Below the pieces are notes generated by a model. It ran no database searches and had not been told where the DNA came from. It saw nothing but the letters and a program-made list of their open reading frames with translations. DNA of 64,000 nucleotides from Melampsora larici-populina 98AG31. Lineage: Eukaryota; Basidiomycota; Pucciniomycetes; Pucciniales; Melampsoraceae. Shown here in pieces: positions 1 through 12,905 of the stretch (positions within the stretch are counted from its first letter, which is position 1; each line of letters starts with the position of its first letter). The position numbers and the translations under genes are program-made. The stretch is from contig NW_006768785.1 of the NCBI RefSeq assembly GCF_000204055.1, positions 124,001 to 188,000 of the forward strand. Direction: 5' to 3'.

Positions 1-3000
1 TTGGGTACTAGTTCACTCATCAGCTTGGTGTTCTCAATAGTTTTGGTATATCCGCTAAATAGTTTCTTGAGGATTGTGATACCCTGAGCGCGAATTGGTA
101 AACAAGGATCTTCAACAAGCTTCAATCCTTCTTCGTAGGTACTCAATATTGTTCTTCGTGTTTGATGATGATCAGAGGATTGGTCTACCGAGTTGTGTGT
201 AGTATCTATTGATTGATCTACTTGAGCAAGTGCATTCCTTACTGAAAGCATAATTCTACACTTCAATGATAGTTCATTGACTTCTGGTCGGACGTTTGAG
301 CATCGGAGAATTATGTAGTCAAGCTTTTCAGAGATCACCTTCAGCGAGGCAGCCGATCGTTCGTCCAGACTTGGATTTGCTGTATGAGTCGGAGAAAACA
401 GTCAGAGATCTTGGATGTACATTTTTAATCTCAATGAACAACTTAGATGCAGGAGCTAGCATTACCTTCAAGAACTGTCAATAGTAAAGTAAGACCCGTC
501 AATATCAAGCTGTTGTCAGCCTCCTCTGCATCTTCCGTATCTTCCTTCTCTAAAATATCCAATGTTTCATTTTCTCCCATTTTCAAGAAGTTGAGGGAAG
601 TTGAGATATTACTGGCATCGTCTGTAGGACACTTATCCGGTATTTCATTGCGAGAAGAGATCGTTGTGAATGAAGTTCCATGACTATGTGTTTCACTCAA
701 GCTGGAGAAAGAATGCTTGACAAATTCCAATATCTGAACAGGTTCCTGAACGACCGAACTGTCCAGCTTCTCAATCATCTTCAGTACCATTTGCATTCGA
801 AATAAGGTCCTACATCCACATATATACCTTCGTCAGCTGACAACCACTAATGAAGCCGCACGTTCATCGCCTTTTCAGTATAGCAATCATCACTCACATC
901 TTTGCTTCTGCTAATCCTTCTCTGTGTCGCAAAGACTCTAATTCATCAAGCCAGTTTACCAACATGTTACTGTTCAGTTTGTCATTTTTGAGACCTGCGA
1001 GCCAATCAATGAGGTAATCTGGATCTGGTTTGATGGTGGACAGATCTTCAGATGTGCCGATCGCATCTGCGTCCCTTGTGATCCTTATACAACTTTGTCC
1101 TTCAGCATCACGCGACCAATACCTCCAACCACCTCGACCTTCAACATGAGTCAAGTTGAGTTCCCTACCGATCTCCAACTCCCTGATACATCGCTTGATA
1201 GTCTCCCCAACGTACTGTATAGGACACATTTTCACCCAGACGGACACCAAGTCATTAATCTCCTCGCGTAGTTGTGGCTCCGATCGCGATTGGCATAGAT
1301 ATAGCCACAAAGACAATATTTGAGGCAAAATCGGAAGGATCAAGGCGCTGATCAAGACATCAGACGGATTTGAATTCAATACCAATGTTGTCAAGAGGTT
1401 AATGGATTGAGATATCTGGTTTGCCGTAACTGCTATTGGATCAAAATCATCGTCTGAGCACTCATCAGAGTTTGAACTGTGGGCAGGATGGGTGTGTTGG
1501 CGAGCTTGAAATGGAATGAAAACTGAATGTAGCATTGGTCCAAGATGTGACCTGAAGAAATTCGGCTGCTTCACTATGATCTGGCTCAAAACGTGACATG
1601 CGGCCTTAGTAACCCCGCTCGGCCTTGGGTGATTGTTTTTGAAGTCGGACGACTTGCTTGAATGTGGATTTTCGAGGGCTCCGTTTGATTGATAGAATAG
1701 AAAATCAGGTGAGATGACTTGTAATAAACTACTAACAAGATGGTTGAGGTATTTAACCGGATCCGAGCTTTGGGGAGGGTTACACAAGATATGCGCGATT
1801 GAATTTAATCTGTTTAAGGTTGCGGAGGTACTATGAAAGGTTGAATGTGGTTTGATAGTTGATTTATTTTCTGAAGGCATAGAAGATCCAGTATCATCGT
1901 CTTCTTCATAATCGTCGACCATCACAGCTTGTAGAAATCCTCTAACTCCTGAAGGTTCTAGTAATCGACTTGATAAGATTTTCGAGACCTCCCTACGGAA
2001 TTCGATGGCTGATCGAGTTGGAATTGATTTTCGAGATGGACACGAAGAAAGTGAAAGTAGACAAGCGAAGACTTTTTGGGGATAGGCTCTATGAATTTCC
2101 AAAAGAAGATCTCAATTTTTTTTTCATCAAAGATCTTGATCCAAAGGGTATGATTTAGGAAAAACTGACTGATCAAGTAAGTTTTCAAGGTTGCGTTCTG
2201 CCCACTCGCTCACGCAAGACATCGGGTCCAGCTTGTGCTTGATTAGTCCAGCAACTAAAGGGACAAACATGCATGGTAAAAGCATCCTTTGTAGAGAGAA
2301 TCTTGGATCGAGCACGTTCGTGAGTTGCCCTGGTATTGAACGGTCAGATGGTCCGACATCTGACAATAAATCTGAAGATTTTGAATCATTGGGGAGTACA
2401 ATAGCTACAAGTTGCCTGATGATAGACAATAGACTGCTGGCGGGTTTCGGTTCAGCTTGGATCATCTCTGATCTCGGTTGACCAATGCAATAAGCCAATG
2501 GGTTTCTCTCCATCGCCAGTAAATGGTAGATCCCCCAGTTCGATAGCATATCACCCAATCCATGAATTGTCTGTGAGTCCTTTGATCCGAAGATAGGGAT
2601 CGGCTCGCCCTTTTCTTCGACTTCGTTGACACAAAGCGTTCGTAAATGTTCATCGATGGAAGTCAAGCAACGTAAAGCACTGAAACAAACTAATCCTTTC
2701 ATATCACTTTGAAGCTGATTCATGTCATCGAATGAAGCGAGATACGATGATGAGAAAAGAGGCGATTTGTTTGCGTCGCTATGATGAAAAACGGATACAT
2801 CCCGTAACTCTTCATGACTGAAGATCGAGTTCACTAGAGAAGGAAGACTATCTCTGAACGTCTTGTATCGAATGAAAAGTAGGATGACTAATTTCAAGCC
2901 TTGAGCCTGCTTAGGGTCCTCCAATTGAATTCCAAAATGATCAGATAGTTGAGATTTGAGTTGATTTGTCAGATCAGGCTTCGAAGGGACATTTTGATAT

Positions 3001-3053
3001 AAATGAGTTGCTACCTTGATCAAGGATTTTAGTTCAGGAGATTGTTGAGGCAT
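1..3053 (-). CDS. RTP1: RTP1/TANGO6-like protein, 3' end outside window
   Basis: Reading leftward from an ATG at 3053, four exons can be followed. The coding frame is still open at base 1, so the C-terminus is missing. Exon ends at 898, 809-466 and 379 are set by introns 897-810 and 465-380 (GT-AG, 86-88 bp, phase-compatible). A further intron lies somewhere within about 2210-2085 and its ends are not settled. The last exon carries KLVEDPCLPIRAQGITILKK, which matches the RTP1_C1 consensus (KL.DDP..P.RA.GL..L..L), and exon 2 carries a LLEPSGVRGFLQAV segment typical of the same family. RTP1/TANGO6 proteins are helical-repeat factors implicated in nuclear import and assembly of RNA polymerase II; that role is family knowledge. 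An acidic insert (DDYEEDDD) follows the exon 2 motif. The assignment rests on recalled motifs, not on a search. Confidence 0.72.
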
Positions 3054-3429
3054 TCAGAAAAAAGGAAAAGAGAAATGAGGAAGCCAACTGAAATTCAATT
3101 GGCTGCAAACTCCAAAGTGCCACCTGTGACCTCATACAAGCATATATTTGACCTAACACCTTAACAAGCTAAGGTTTAAGGTCTAAACTCCAGGTAAACT
3201 GTGACCAAAACCTCCAAAACCTGTCAACATCATCACTTCTCCTCAACTTGAACAACTGCTCCTGATCATGAACAATTTTGTGGAAAGGCCACTGTAGATT
3301 CATGGTAAGAGTCTCAGATCCCTGTGATGGGATGTGGAGCTCATATGGTACACGTAAAGTTGATGAATGATAAGGAAATCAAGATACCCAATCATCAATG
3401 GCAATTTTTGAAGTAAATTTAGCTGAATA

Positions 3430-3596
3430 CAGTCAACTCTGATATAACCGATACACTGTCAAAACCGATAATCTCGGCAAAACCGATAATTTTCGGCCAT
3501 TTTTTTAAAAATTTCAGTGAAGTTGGCTCTGACAAAACCGATACTCCGTGAAAACTGATACAATTTTTTGGGTATCGGTTATATCAGAGTCGACTG
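3430..3596. repeat. TA-flanked MITE, Tc1/pogo-like ends
   Basis: A 167-bp inverted-repeat element. The left end begins CAGTCAACTCTGATATAACC and the right end is its near-perfect complement (one difference, A to G, in the first eight bases). Both sides are flanked by the dinucleotide TA (3428-3429 and 3597-3598). The middle repeats AAAACCGATA several times and has no reading frame. CAGT-starting ends with a TA duplication are the hallmark of Tc1/mariner, especially pogo/Tigger/jerky types, so this is probably a non-autonomous derivative. Confidence 0.8.
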
Positions 3597-3598
3597 TA

Positions 3599-4682
3599 TT
3601 CCAGTGAGTCCTCACAGACACCATCAGAGGTTCCCTTCAGCTAAGAATGTAGAGCGAGATCACATATCTGTTCGTTTCATATTTGAGATTGAGATGTCGT
3701 GTGCAAGGAGTCCTAAAACAAGAATCAGTTGGGGTCATATCAAATTTAAACCAGGCTCAACAACATTTAAAGATTGTTCAACAATCACTTGCCAAAGGTT
3801 GAACGCCATGGATTTTGAGTGAGCTCTATTCCGATATTATACAAGGCTCACCATTGAAGATTGAAGATACACCAAGAACATCCAGAATTCTCTTGGTAGG
3901 CTTAACTAAGAGCATGGATGTCTTTGTGGTGTTCAATCATCAGTCTTTGATATAGCATGGGGATGATGACCATGAATCTTAGAATAAGTTATCAATGCGT
4001 TTGTTATTGGATCGTCCCCATCAAGGGAGACTTCAAAGCTATGCCATGAGTTTTTGTTTTCGAGCTCTGAGTCTTGATGGAAGTGTTACGGAAGACTACG
4101 TCCCAAATGATTGAACTCAAGATTTCGTTTGTCGAGCTACTTTCATGTGCATTTGGAAATGGGAATAGATCACCATGTGAGAGTCTGTGTAGTAAGGAAT
4201 GAGGGAGGCATGGGTATTTTTAAACACATCTGAATTACAAAGAATTCACCAGAGAAAACTCTCTCCTCAGATTTTGATATCAGTTCCAAGCTCTGACTGG
4301 GATACAACCCCGACACGGCCAATCGGATTTCTGTATACTCATAATAGTCTATCCCTAATGGGCGGACACTGATGTTGAAGTTCGAAGCTAGATAGGTTGG
4401 CCGAGGGGCAACGTTCCTCGAGACCTGAGAATGTCCAAAAATCTCGTGTTACAAGTTTTCAGAGGATTACAAGATACAACACACATTGTCAATCAGTGAA
4501 AAGGAGCTGGAAATAATCGAAGAGAAATTCGCATCATTAATAGTAGGCACCACTCTTCTTAAACGTCCGATAAGGCGCGCCCAAAGATCATTCAAAAAGA
4601 ACATAAATAAATGGATAGATTGATATCGTAGCACTTGTTGATTGAAGGGATTAGGATTTTTTAGGATGTATATTATATAGAT
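3599..4682. other. Intergenic, no gene seen
   Basis: Sequence between the MITE and the 3' end of the MADS-box gene. Only short random frames are present and no splice-consistent coding signal was found. It holds the 3' flank of the MADS gene. Confidence 0.6.
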
Positions 4683-7648
4683 CTAGTTGATAGATCTCGA
4701 CGGTTGATTTGGCAATCCTACTTGAATGTCAGCATCTTCTGCTTTGCTGAGGGGAGAAGCTTGTCTCTTCAGCTTACTCGGTGGCCGTTTGACCCTAAAT
4801 GGCAAGTTCGTATACAAAATCAGTGAAGAGAGAAAGAATGGTAAAGAGAGAGCGATCGAACCTAAATGCCTGTTTACCGCCTTTCGGCGGCACTTTACTC
4901 TCAAACCCATCATCTTCATAATCTCCTGCTTCAATCTGTTGACGCATCAATCTTCTTGAGTCTAGGAAAGATTTTGCTTGATCTCGGTCTATACCTTTCC
5001 CTTTTGCCACTGAGTCGATAGCTTCAGGATCGATTGGTTTGTCTCCGGGAGGGAAACTGATTTCGTCCTCGTCAGACTCATCCTCTGGATAAAGGTCAGA
5101 GTCAAGGTGTTGAAAGATATTCCATTCTGATCCATCATCCGCTTTCTTGACCTCCAGCTTTAGTCTGTCATGCTTCCGGATCAATTTTATCGCTGAGGCC
5201 GGAAATCTGATCTTGAGTACATTGTCTAATTGCGTCTCAGCTTTAGATTGAAGGGAAACCGCGCGATTATATAAGCAGTGATCCCAAATGGAGATGTAGA
5301 AATGAGGAGGAATGAAAGAGACCTACAAGGATACTCAGCAATACAACAACAGAATGTCCTTCTAACTCTTTCAATTTTGAACCATGTAACAAGAGTTGAT
5401 TGGGGGTTGTTACCGGACCATGAGATTTTGTTTTGTCGACACCAAGCTGTGTACTCTTCCAAATTCGTACTCAAACGACCACCTCGGAGCGAGACATTGA
5501 CGCCTTTGCGAGGCTTCAATTTAGGAGCAGTCTTTGATTTTCCTACCGGAGATAATGATGGAACTGTGGATACGGCTCCAGAGAAGGGCTCCGTGGAAGT
5601 GGAAGCAGTCTGGGGATCATCAGTGCCAGTCGAAGGGGCGGTCAATTCAGATATACTGGTTGTAGGAACGAGTGGCTGGTCGTAGAGTACATTTATGTAG
5701 TCAACGAAGCTTTGAATATCTTCACAGCACCCCATTCCATTTACTGATGATCCAGCGCATACACGCGCTAATACGTACGGCATCAGCTCAACATACAGCC
5801 TTGTAAGGTCATTCTTTAGAGAATAGTCTTCAAGAACTCACGCAAGTATTCTTGTAAGAAAAATGATAAGCACTTCCCAAGGACCTCGTAGGACGGTGGT
5901 GTTTCGTCCTTCCAAGATTTCCCTCCAACCGAATGCATATTACTCATAGGGGACTGATCACAGGCATCCAAAAACAGCTTCATGGTTCTTTCTAAACGAT
6001 TCAAATCCTCTCGCGGTTCGGACTCAAACGAAACCGCATTCTCATGGCGTAGGTATTCAGACATCAGGAAAGCTGAGACGGCATTGGTGATCGTAGGATG
6101 TTGAAGTGCAAGGATACGAGCTTGTTGTGCCATGTTGTACTTCATAGTGACATGATTCTCATTCCATGGGTTGTGAAGGTCAGCCGCGAACTGGTTCGGG
6201 AGAGGAGGATACTGTGAGGCAGCGGTGTTATCAGTTCTAGATCTAGAACGCAGGTCTGTTTCCGTTTTTCTTCTCTTGATACTTTGATACTCTGCGGGAT
6301 TTGTGATCGAGTTTCCGCTATCACCTCTCAGAAGGGTTTGGTTGAGATTCATATCTAGATAAGAAGCGCTTCCAGGTGGTCGATTTGAGATGGTATGGGG
6401 TAAAGAAGAGTAAGGATTTGTCGCGTCGTTCATAAGCTGATCTCCCAAGTGACCGTACAGATTGTCAACCCCATGATGACCCAGAATCAGTGGATCGTAT
6501 GAAGGTAACATTGATTGATTGTGATCAGAGATATAAGGATGAGAACCAAGTGGGCCGAAGGAAGCGGAGCCGTTGGCTTCACATGGATTTAGAGCGTAAG
6601 GTTGTTCAAGTGAATTCAATCCGTCTGTCAAACGAGTGTTTGCTTGTGACCCAGATGCGTCCTCAGAAAATTCTTGCTCGGGCAATGGACACTTTGAAAT
6701 GATAGGTGTCGTTTCGGAAGGGCTTTCACGCTGGATTTGGAGTTCTGAAGATCCATCGGCCAAACATTTCTGCGGCGTCCAGGTTCAAATCAGTCAGACT
6801 TTTACTGTTGGTCGATTGGCAGAATTATAATCAACCCAAACGGAAATGGACATACCAATATGATATCTTTTCCTGGCTGTTCGGAAACTAGAGTTTCTAG
6901 CTTTGGTGTAGTGAAAGTGTAAACAACCCCCGAGTCTGAGACCACCAGAAGAAGGAGTTGCGTGCCAGTCAATGTAGCGAGCTCATAGGCCTGCAAAAAG
7001 TTTGTGAGAATCTATGATAATCCTCAGAGCGCAAGATGATTTGACGTATTGAACTATTGTTTACCTTTTTCATAATCCCAGCCTTTCGCTTAGAAAAAGT
7101 GATGTGCTGCAGAGAGTGAAGAAGCCCGAAAACCAAAGCGTTATTACTCTGATGTTGAGAATAGAGGCAGCGAGCCACGAGGTTTCACGTACGCGTTTGC
7201 CTTTATCATGAATATATTCAATATCAATTTTTCTTCGGCCAGGATTTTTCTTTCGACCAGAAACCTCTTCCTCTTCCTCCTCGTCATCTTCTGCTTCGTC
7301 GGCATCTCGATTCCTCTTGCGCGTACCCAAAGAAAGCTCGTCCTGACGGAAGTCATAATTAGGATGAGTGGACCTCGTCGTAGAGCCACTACCGCTTGAG
7401 GGCGCACTTCCAGGCACTTGGTAGTCGGGATCCTTCAGAAGGTAAGTTCAAGACAGATTTGTATGTAAGATTCGTGTACATATCTCAAATGGGAAATTGA
7501 GGCACTCTGTCCGACAAAAGCTGCAGAAAGGCTTCCTCTGTGAGACCACAGGCTTCAGAAGCATCTGGAACAGACAGAGAAGTGAGGTAACATGCCTTAT
7601 TCATCTCGGAGAAACTCGGCAGGGTTTACCGTTGACGGAATCGACAAT
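4683..7648 (-). CDS. MCM1: SRF/MCM1-type MADS-box transcription factor
   Basis: The MADS box is spread over three exons: 7432-7193 (ends GRRKIDIEYIHDKGKR), 7106-7065 (HITFSKRKAGIMKK) and 6990-6856 (AYELATLTGTQLLLLVVSDS onward). Exon 4 (6769-5842) begins KCLADGSS and completes the SRF-type extension (G-K-x-L/I-I-x-x-C-L). TLTGTQ marks the SRF class. Such proteins bind CArG-like sites as dimers with cofactors. Two likely upstream exons (7648-7630, 7564-7506) are phase-compatible, but no start codon was located. Downstream, exons 5767-about 5375, 5240 or 5236-4862 and 4794-4683 join in frame and end with a basic stretch (KRPPSKLKRQ). N-terminal to the box there is an acidic run (EDDEEEEEE), and a long unrecognised C-terminal half follows. 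That half could belong to a separate gene, but continuous splice phases argue for one. The exon 5/6 junction is the least sure. Confidence 0.8.
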
Positions 7649-10600
7649 CTGTATTGACAGGTGAACAAATTAGGAGACAAAAAAGGGAAGTGAGATTGTG
7701 CGAAAAAGAGATGGAAATGAGACAGGAGGTGGTAAAACTTGACAACATGCCCTGTGAGAAGATGATCTGGAAAGCCACAGATGGTTTGGTCGAGGATTTT
7801 GAGATTGTGAGGGGGAAGAGGGGACTAAAAATGACAAGAGTGGCAAAAAATGTTGAGCACTAGTGCAGAGGCATGCAGCAATGGGTCGGCAACTCGCCAC
7901 GATGCAGAAACCCATTATCATGATCAAAGGAACTTGCTGAGCGCTTTGGGTAGGCAGTAGACTTGATTTCAACGCGTTACTGCCACTGCATCAATATATC
8001 AAAGGACCGGCGAGCTGAAATCCTGTCCACCCGAAAAAAAGGGCAAGGGTGAGTAGCCTATGTACGCACTCACTACTGGTCAGTTGAACTCCCAAACCAG
8101 AGTATCAACAGACGTCTCGAATTTTGGAGTACATCTCGAATTCTCCATCATGGAGTTTACCGATCACTGGATCATTGTCAATAGCACCGGTGGTCAATAG
8201 AACATATCGGATTCGAGGTAGTGATACTACATTATCACCCACCGCGGGCTGCTTTCAAAGGCAGGGGGTCAACCTATACTTGACCCTGTGTGCGCCTGAG
8301 CTACGAACGTCCGATATTTCATCGCACAGTCAACGAGGAGACCTAGTCTATGACTTAGAAAGGGGCATGTATCAACTCTTGATCCTCACAATACACCCTC
8401 AAGCTCACCTTTGACACGAAAACCATCCGAGGCGAAAGCAATCTATCATGATGAGCCCAATACGCAAATCAGCTAGCGATTTGTCAGGGCTAGAAGGACA
8501 CGGTCAGGAGAAGCAACATCAACTGCTAGTGTCAAATATTTTCAGTCAGCTTGACCTTGTAGAGAGGTAAAAGTCATCAAGGAGTCGTACAAGAACGCAT
8601 GCATTTCGCCCAGCTCGTTAGTTTCACACTCAAGGCAACGGAAGAATGTAGCAATGGGTATGGCTTGTGGTTCAACTATGAAATCATTGTACATATCACA
8701 GAATCCATCACTTCCACGAGGAAGACATGGCACAGTAAGCGATATGATGATAATGAAGTCACATTTTTTTCAGATGGAGCACTCTTACAAAATGCCAAAT
8801 TCCAATGCCTCACACCCAGAGTCATTGAGATGAAAACCTTATCCATTGTACTATGGATACCCCGCCGATGTATCAACTAACTTAACAGTTCCCCAAATAC
8901 TTTACAATGGACCTAATATATATATATCTGAGACTTGGGTCAGTACTTTTATTCCACCAAAATTCTGGATTCTTATTTCCATATTCCTCTTCTTTCTGAT
9001 CAAATCACAAATCAGGAATTGTTTGAGTTTACTGTGAAGCATGATATGATAGTGTTTGCGAGGGCAGAGTGCTCATGACACATGGATTGACATAGGAAGT
9101 CAGGAAAGTTGATAAAAAACTTAAAACTGACTCAAATGACATATGGTGTCTTACAATACATGAGGAAAATTGTATTCTGAGAAGGGATACAATTGAGGTT
9201 GATCAATAACTTGATTAGATAAAAGATAATTCAGGTATTGTGGGAAAGTCAAGCCAACCATCTTGATATGGACCTTGAAGCAACTTTTAGTTTGCTATGG
9301 GAAAGATGTGACAAATTGAACAAATACTGTGCTATCTGTGTTTTGTTTGAATATATTCATACCATGTGTTGTCCTTTGGGTTGGATGAAGTATAGGTTGC
9401 CTCCAGCACACTTTTAGGTCTTGAGAGAGAACCCAAATGTATTCTGATTTGTCTATTTAGATATTGTTTTGTTTTTCTCACTGAAATTCAATGACTATGA
9501 AGAAGATATCTGGAAATCATTTGTCAACTTATCTGGACATGAAATGGCATGTACTCTAGTGGAGAACTGTAAGCCTCAGTGCTGAGAATGTGCCTTCCTT
9601 ATGCATTATTATACACACACCAAATTGAAGACAGAAACAGAATCATATCTGAGGAAGAGAGAACAAGGAAGAAGAAAAACATTTATCATGTAACTCACAA
9701 GTTGTGGTTACCTCAACTGATCTGGCAACAATCCCTTTTAAAGTGTTGAGGTCTTTAATGGATTAAGAATTACATAGAATCTTCCAGAAAGTCATAAGAA
9801 TTTTTTCTTAGGTCCTTTTTTGTAAAAATTTTCTTTTGCCTTACCATAAGTGCCTCATGTGAATGTAGGATTGTGTCCTGTTGTTTTCTGCAGTGATCCA
9901 GTGGAGCACAGATGTAGCCATTTGCCTAAGTTTTGGGGATATACATCTTCAAGGCAATTATTGGTGTACTCAAAACCCATGGTGTGTGACTGTAGCCTGA
10001 TTTCAAGACCAATAATCTGGGCTTTGATTCAATGTCAAACTTTCTGGGCTTCTTCTAAAGTTGGTTTCCTATGTGTTTGGATTGCACAGATTCACCTCAG
10101 AAATACAGCTGTGTCAAGAAGTTGTACAGTGTAAAACTACTCCTGCCTGAAGCAAGTGTGTCCCCTCTCACAATCTCTTTGGCAGTGAGAGAAATTTGTA
10201 CCCAAATATACCCCGAGCTTGTACACATTTACAGGCAACCTACCCCAACACAAGTCCCCCCAGGGCCATGCTTTATGCACAGTCTGCCACAAATTAATTA
10301 ATTCCCTACTCAAAGCACATAAATTGTCTGCAGGCCACAGAGGGGAGACTTATGGCTTGAACGCCTATTCCCACGTGATAAAAATATAAAAATCCAATTT
10401 CACAACTGTTTTTGAGACAATATCCTTTAATCACTGCTAGGATCACACACTTTCCATTGAAATGATATTTTTGTCATAATAAATTGGCATTCATATAATG
10501 CAAATTACTCATTCCAAAAACAAAATCTTAATTGACAGAATGTTTTATTGTGAGCTACTAGCGTCTTTTGTACTAGTAGAACACTAAAGAATAGGGTTTA

Positions 10601-10669
10601 CTTAACAAACTAAGTTTATTAAGCACATGAAAACTTTGTTGAAAGTTCTAAACAAAGTTATGAATGAAG
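7649..10669. other. Gene-poor stretch
   Basis: About 3 kb of AT-rich DNA with no coding frame I can support. The part next to 7650 is pyrimidine-rich on the minus strand and probably contains the promoter, leader and missing first exon of the MADS gene. The rest holds only short scattered frames and no recognisable domain, RNA gene or clear repeat. Confidence 0.55.
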
Positions 10670-10671
10670 TA

Positions 10672-11217
10672 CAGCCCTTTGCATGATTGATGACTTTGAA
10701 GAAGAAAAAACCTCGAGTTTTCAACAAAAAAACCTTGAGTTTTTTGAAAAAGTGACTGAGTTTTTTCAAAAAACTACCGAATTTTTGAAAAAGTCAATGA
10801 GTTTTTCTTGAAATTTTCAAATGTCAATGAGTTTTTGAAAAATTCAGTACAGCCCTTTGCAGAATTGATGACTTTGGAGAAAAAAAAACCTCGAGTTTTC
10901 AAAAAAGAAACCTCGAGTTTCGTCAAAAAGTGACCGAGTTTTTTCAAAAACTGGGCAAGAAGTTGGTTCAATTGATTGATATAACACTCACGAACAAGAG
11001 CTCGCTCAGTTTTTGAAAAACTCGATGAGTTTTTGAAAAAAACTCACAGGTTTTTTTTGAAAACTCAAGTGTTTTTTCTTTTTCCAAAGTCATCAATTCT
11101 GCAAAGGGCTGTAGGTTTTCAAAAAAACTTGGTCACTTTTTGAAAAAACTCGAGGTTTTTTTTGTTGAAAACTCAAGGTTTTTTTTTCTCCAAAGTCATC
11201 AATCATGCAAAGGGCTG
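10672..11217. repeat. TA-flanked foldback MITE (outer copy)
   Basis: Ends read CAGCCCTTTGCATGATTG on the left and the exact complement on the right, each flanked by TA (10670-10671, 11218-11219). The body consists of runs of CTCGAGTTTTTC-like repeats with A- and T-tracts in opposite orientation on the two arms, so one strand could fold into a long hairpin. There is no coding capacity. The layout fits a non-autonomous Tc1/mariner-type element. Confidence 0.75.
10850..11111. repeat. Second MITE of the same family nested inside the first
   Basis: Inside the outer MITE a second pair of ends occurs, CAGCCCTTTGCAGAATTG and its complement, again flanked by TA (10848-10849, 11112-11113). It differs from the outer ends at the tenth to thirteenth base or so, so it is a separate, slightly diverged copy inserted into the first. 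Confidence 0.7.
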
Positions 11218-11220
11218 TAG

Positions 11221-12905
11221 CACTACAAAGAATATGATGTTTTCTGGGCAGAAAACACAAATCTTGATATACAAAAATATTGGGCGGTCAGGAGGAGGGC
11301 AGAAAATACAAAAAAATATGGATATTGTTCCTGGTGTTGAGAGCTTCAATCTGAGTATTTTTTCGTATTTTTAGAGTGCGTATTGTTGAACGTACTAACA
11401 AAAAACCCCATTCTCATCAGATGTACACCTGTAACAGATGCTGAAATTTAGTTCCTCAGATTGGAGAGCACAATTTGAAACCTACAAATGCTCACAAGTT
11501 TGGCAATTGCCAAGGAAAACACTCGATTATTGGTTCATTAGAAAGCTGAACTCTGTCTCCAGATCTTTCATTGAGGTGACAGGGCTGTGACTTGCGTTGC
11601 AAAGAATCTATGTGGCTTTGTAGACAGTAATTCAAAGCGGCTATAGCTGCTTTGTGCGCAAAGATGAAGCCTTGACTCATAATTAAGACATTCAGAGAGA
11701 GACTCTGGCTTTCTAATGAGCCTAAAAGCAAGTCTTTTGACCAAGAATTGCAAATTTTATGAGAATTTGTAGAAATCAAATTGTCCTCTCCAATCTGAGG
11801 AACCAAATTTCAGCATCTGTTACAGGTGTACAAGCCTATTTGGAAAAGATACAATACATTTACCACCCACTTTGGTAACAAAAGTTGCATTAATAATTTA
11901 ATGCAACTTTTACATCACAGTGAGAAATTTTCTCACTGTGTATGTATATGTAAAATCACACAAGAGTTTGATCGTTGGAAATGTTCGGTAATCAGATAGA
12001 AAGTGAAATGTGATCAACTTCTTGAGACTATCAATCACAATGATGTCTGTTACCAGTTGGTAAACAAGATCATTGACTTCATCAAGTTCAATGATCAACC
12101 AAATCTCACTCTCCAAGCATCAATCTCAACTTATCATTGTACCAGATCTCACTTGTAAACTTCAGTTCTTTTATGAACATTTCAAACTTTTGAACATGAT
12201 ACATAAATGTGATGAAAACAGTTGAAATTAAAAGTTGAATCACAAAAGTCAGGTTGGATGGTCAAGAAGCCTGAAGTGGTTCAAATGAGATAGTTAACAG
12301 GCTTTGAATTTGGAAAGTTTGAGAGTGATTGAGGTTGAAGTGATGATGAGGTGATGTTGGTCGTGATAAGAGAGAAAAAAACCAACAAATACAAAAAAAT
12401 CGAGTGATAGGATCATCACAAGAGAGTGATGCGAGAGGTCGCAGTTGCATTTATTTGAAAATCTTTGACTTTTAGTCGTTTTCAAGAATGCGCAAGATTT
12501 TTGCACATATGCGCAAAAATGTGTGTGCGCCTTCTTTCGCATTTTGGTTTACTGAATCCGTTTTTGGGGTCACATATGCAACCAAAAATCAGTGCAGCTT
12601 TTTGGTGGTGCACAGTCGGTTGCACATGTCACACACCGGTCACCGAAGTGGGTGTACTGCGCCGGCCCCGACTAATGTGTTGTATCTTTTCTGAATAGAC
12701 TTGTACATCTGATCAATATGGATTTTTTTAGTACGTTCAACAATACGCACTCTAAAAATACAAAAAAATACCCAGATTGAAGCTTTCAACACCAGGAACA
12801 ATATCCATATTTTTTTGTATCTTTTGCCCTCCTCCTGACCACCCAATATTTTTGTATATCAATATTTGTGTTTTCTGCCCAGAAAACATTATATTTTTTG
12901 TAGTG
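11221..12905. mobile_element. Non-autonomous CACTA-like DNA transposon
   Basis: A 1,685-bp unit whose first and last roughly 185 bp are inverted copies of each other. The ends read CACTACAAAG and CTTTGTAGTG-like (CACTACAAAA as complement), the classic start of CACTA/EnSpm elements. A 3-bp duplication TAG flanks it (11218-11220 and 12906-12908), the size expected for that superfamily. The inside has no transposase frame. It contains a second foldback (11426-11828) and a GC-richer piece near 12480-12670. The left flank touches the neighbouring MITE directly. Confidence 0.7.
11426..11828. repeat. Foldback MITE nested in the CACTA-like element
   Basis: Inverted arms of at least 55 bp: CACCTGTAACAGATGCTG at 11426 returns as its complement ending at 11828. 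Both ends are bordered by TA. The short frame between the arms shows no protein family. It is probably another Tc1/mariner-type MITE inserted into the larger element. Confidence 0.65.

Noticed and set aside
9850..10301. Plus-strand frames with several Cys residues
   Set aside because: Short, no splice-consistent extension and no recognisable motif.
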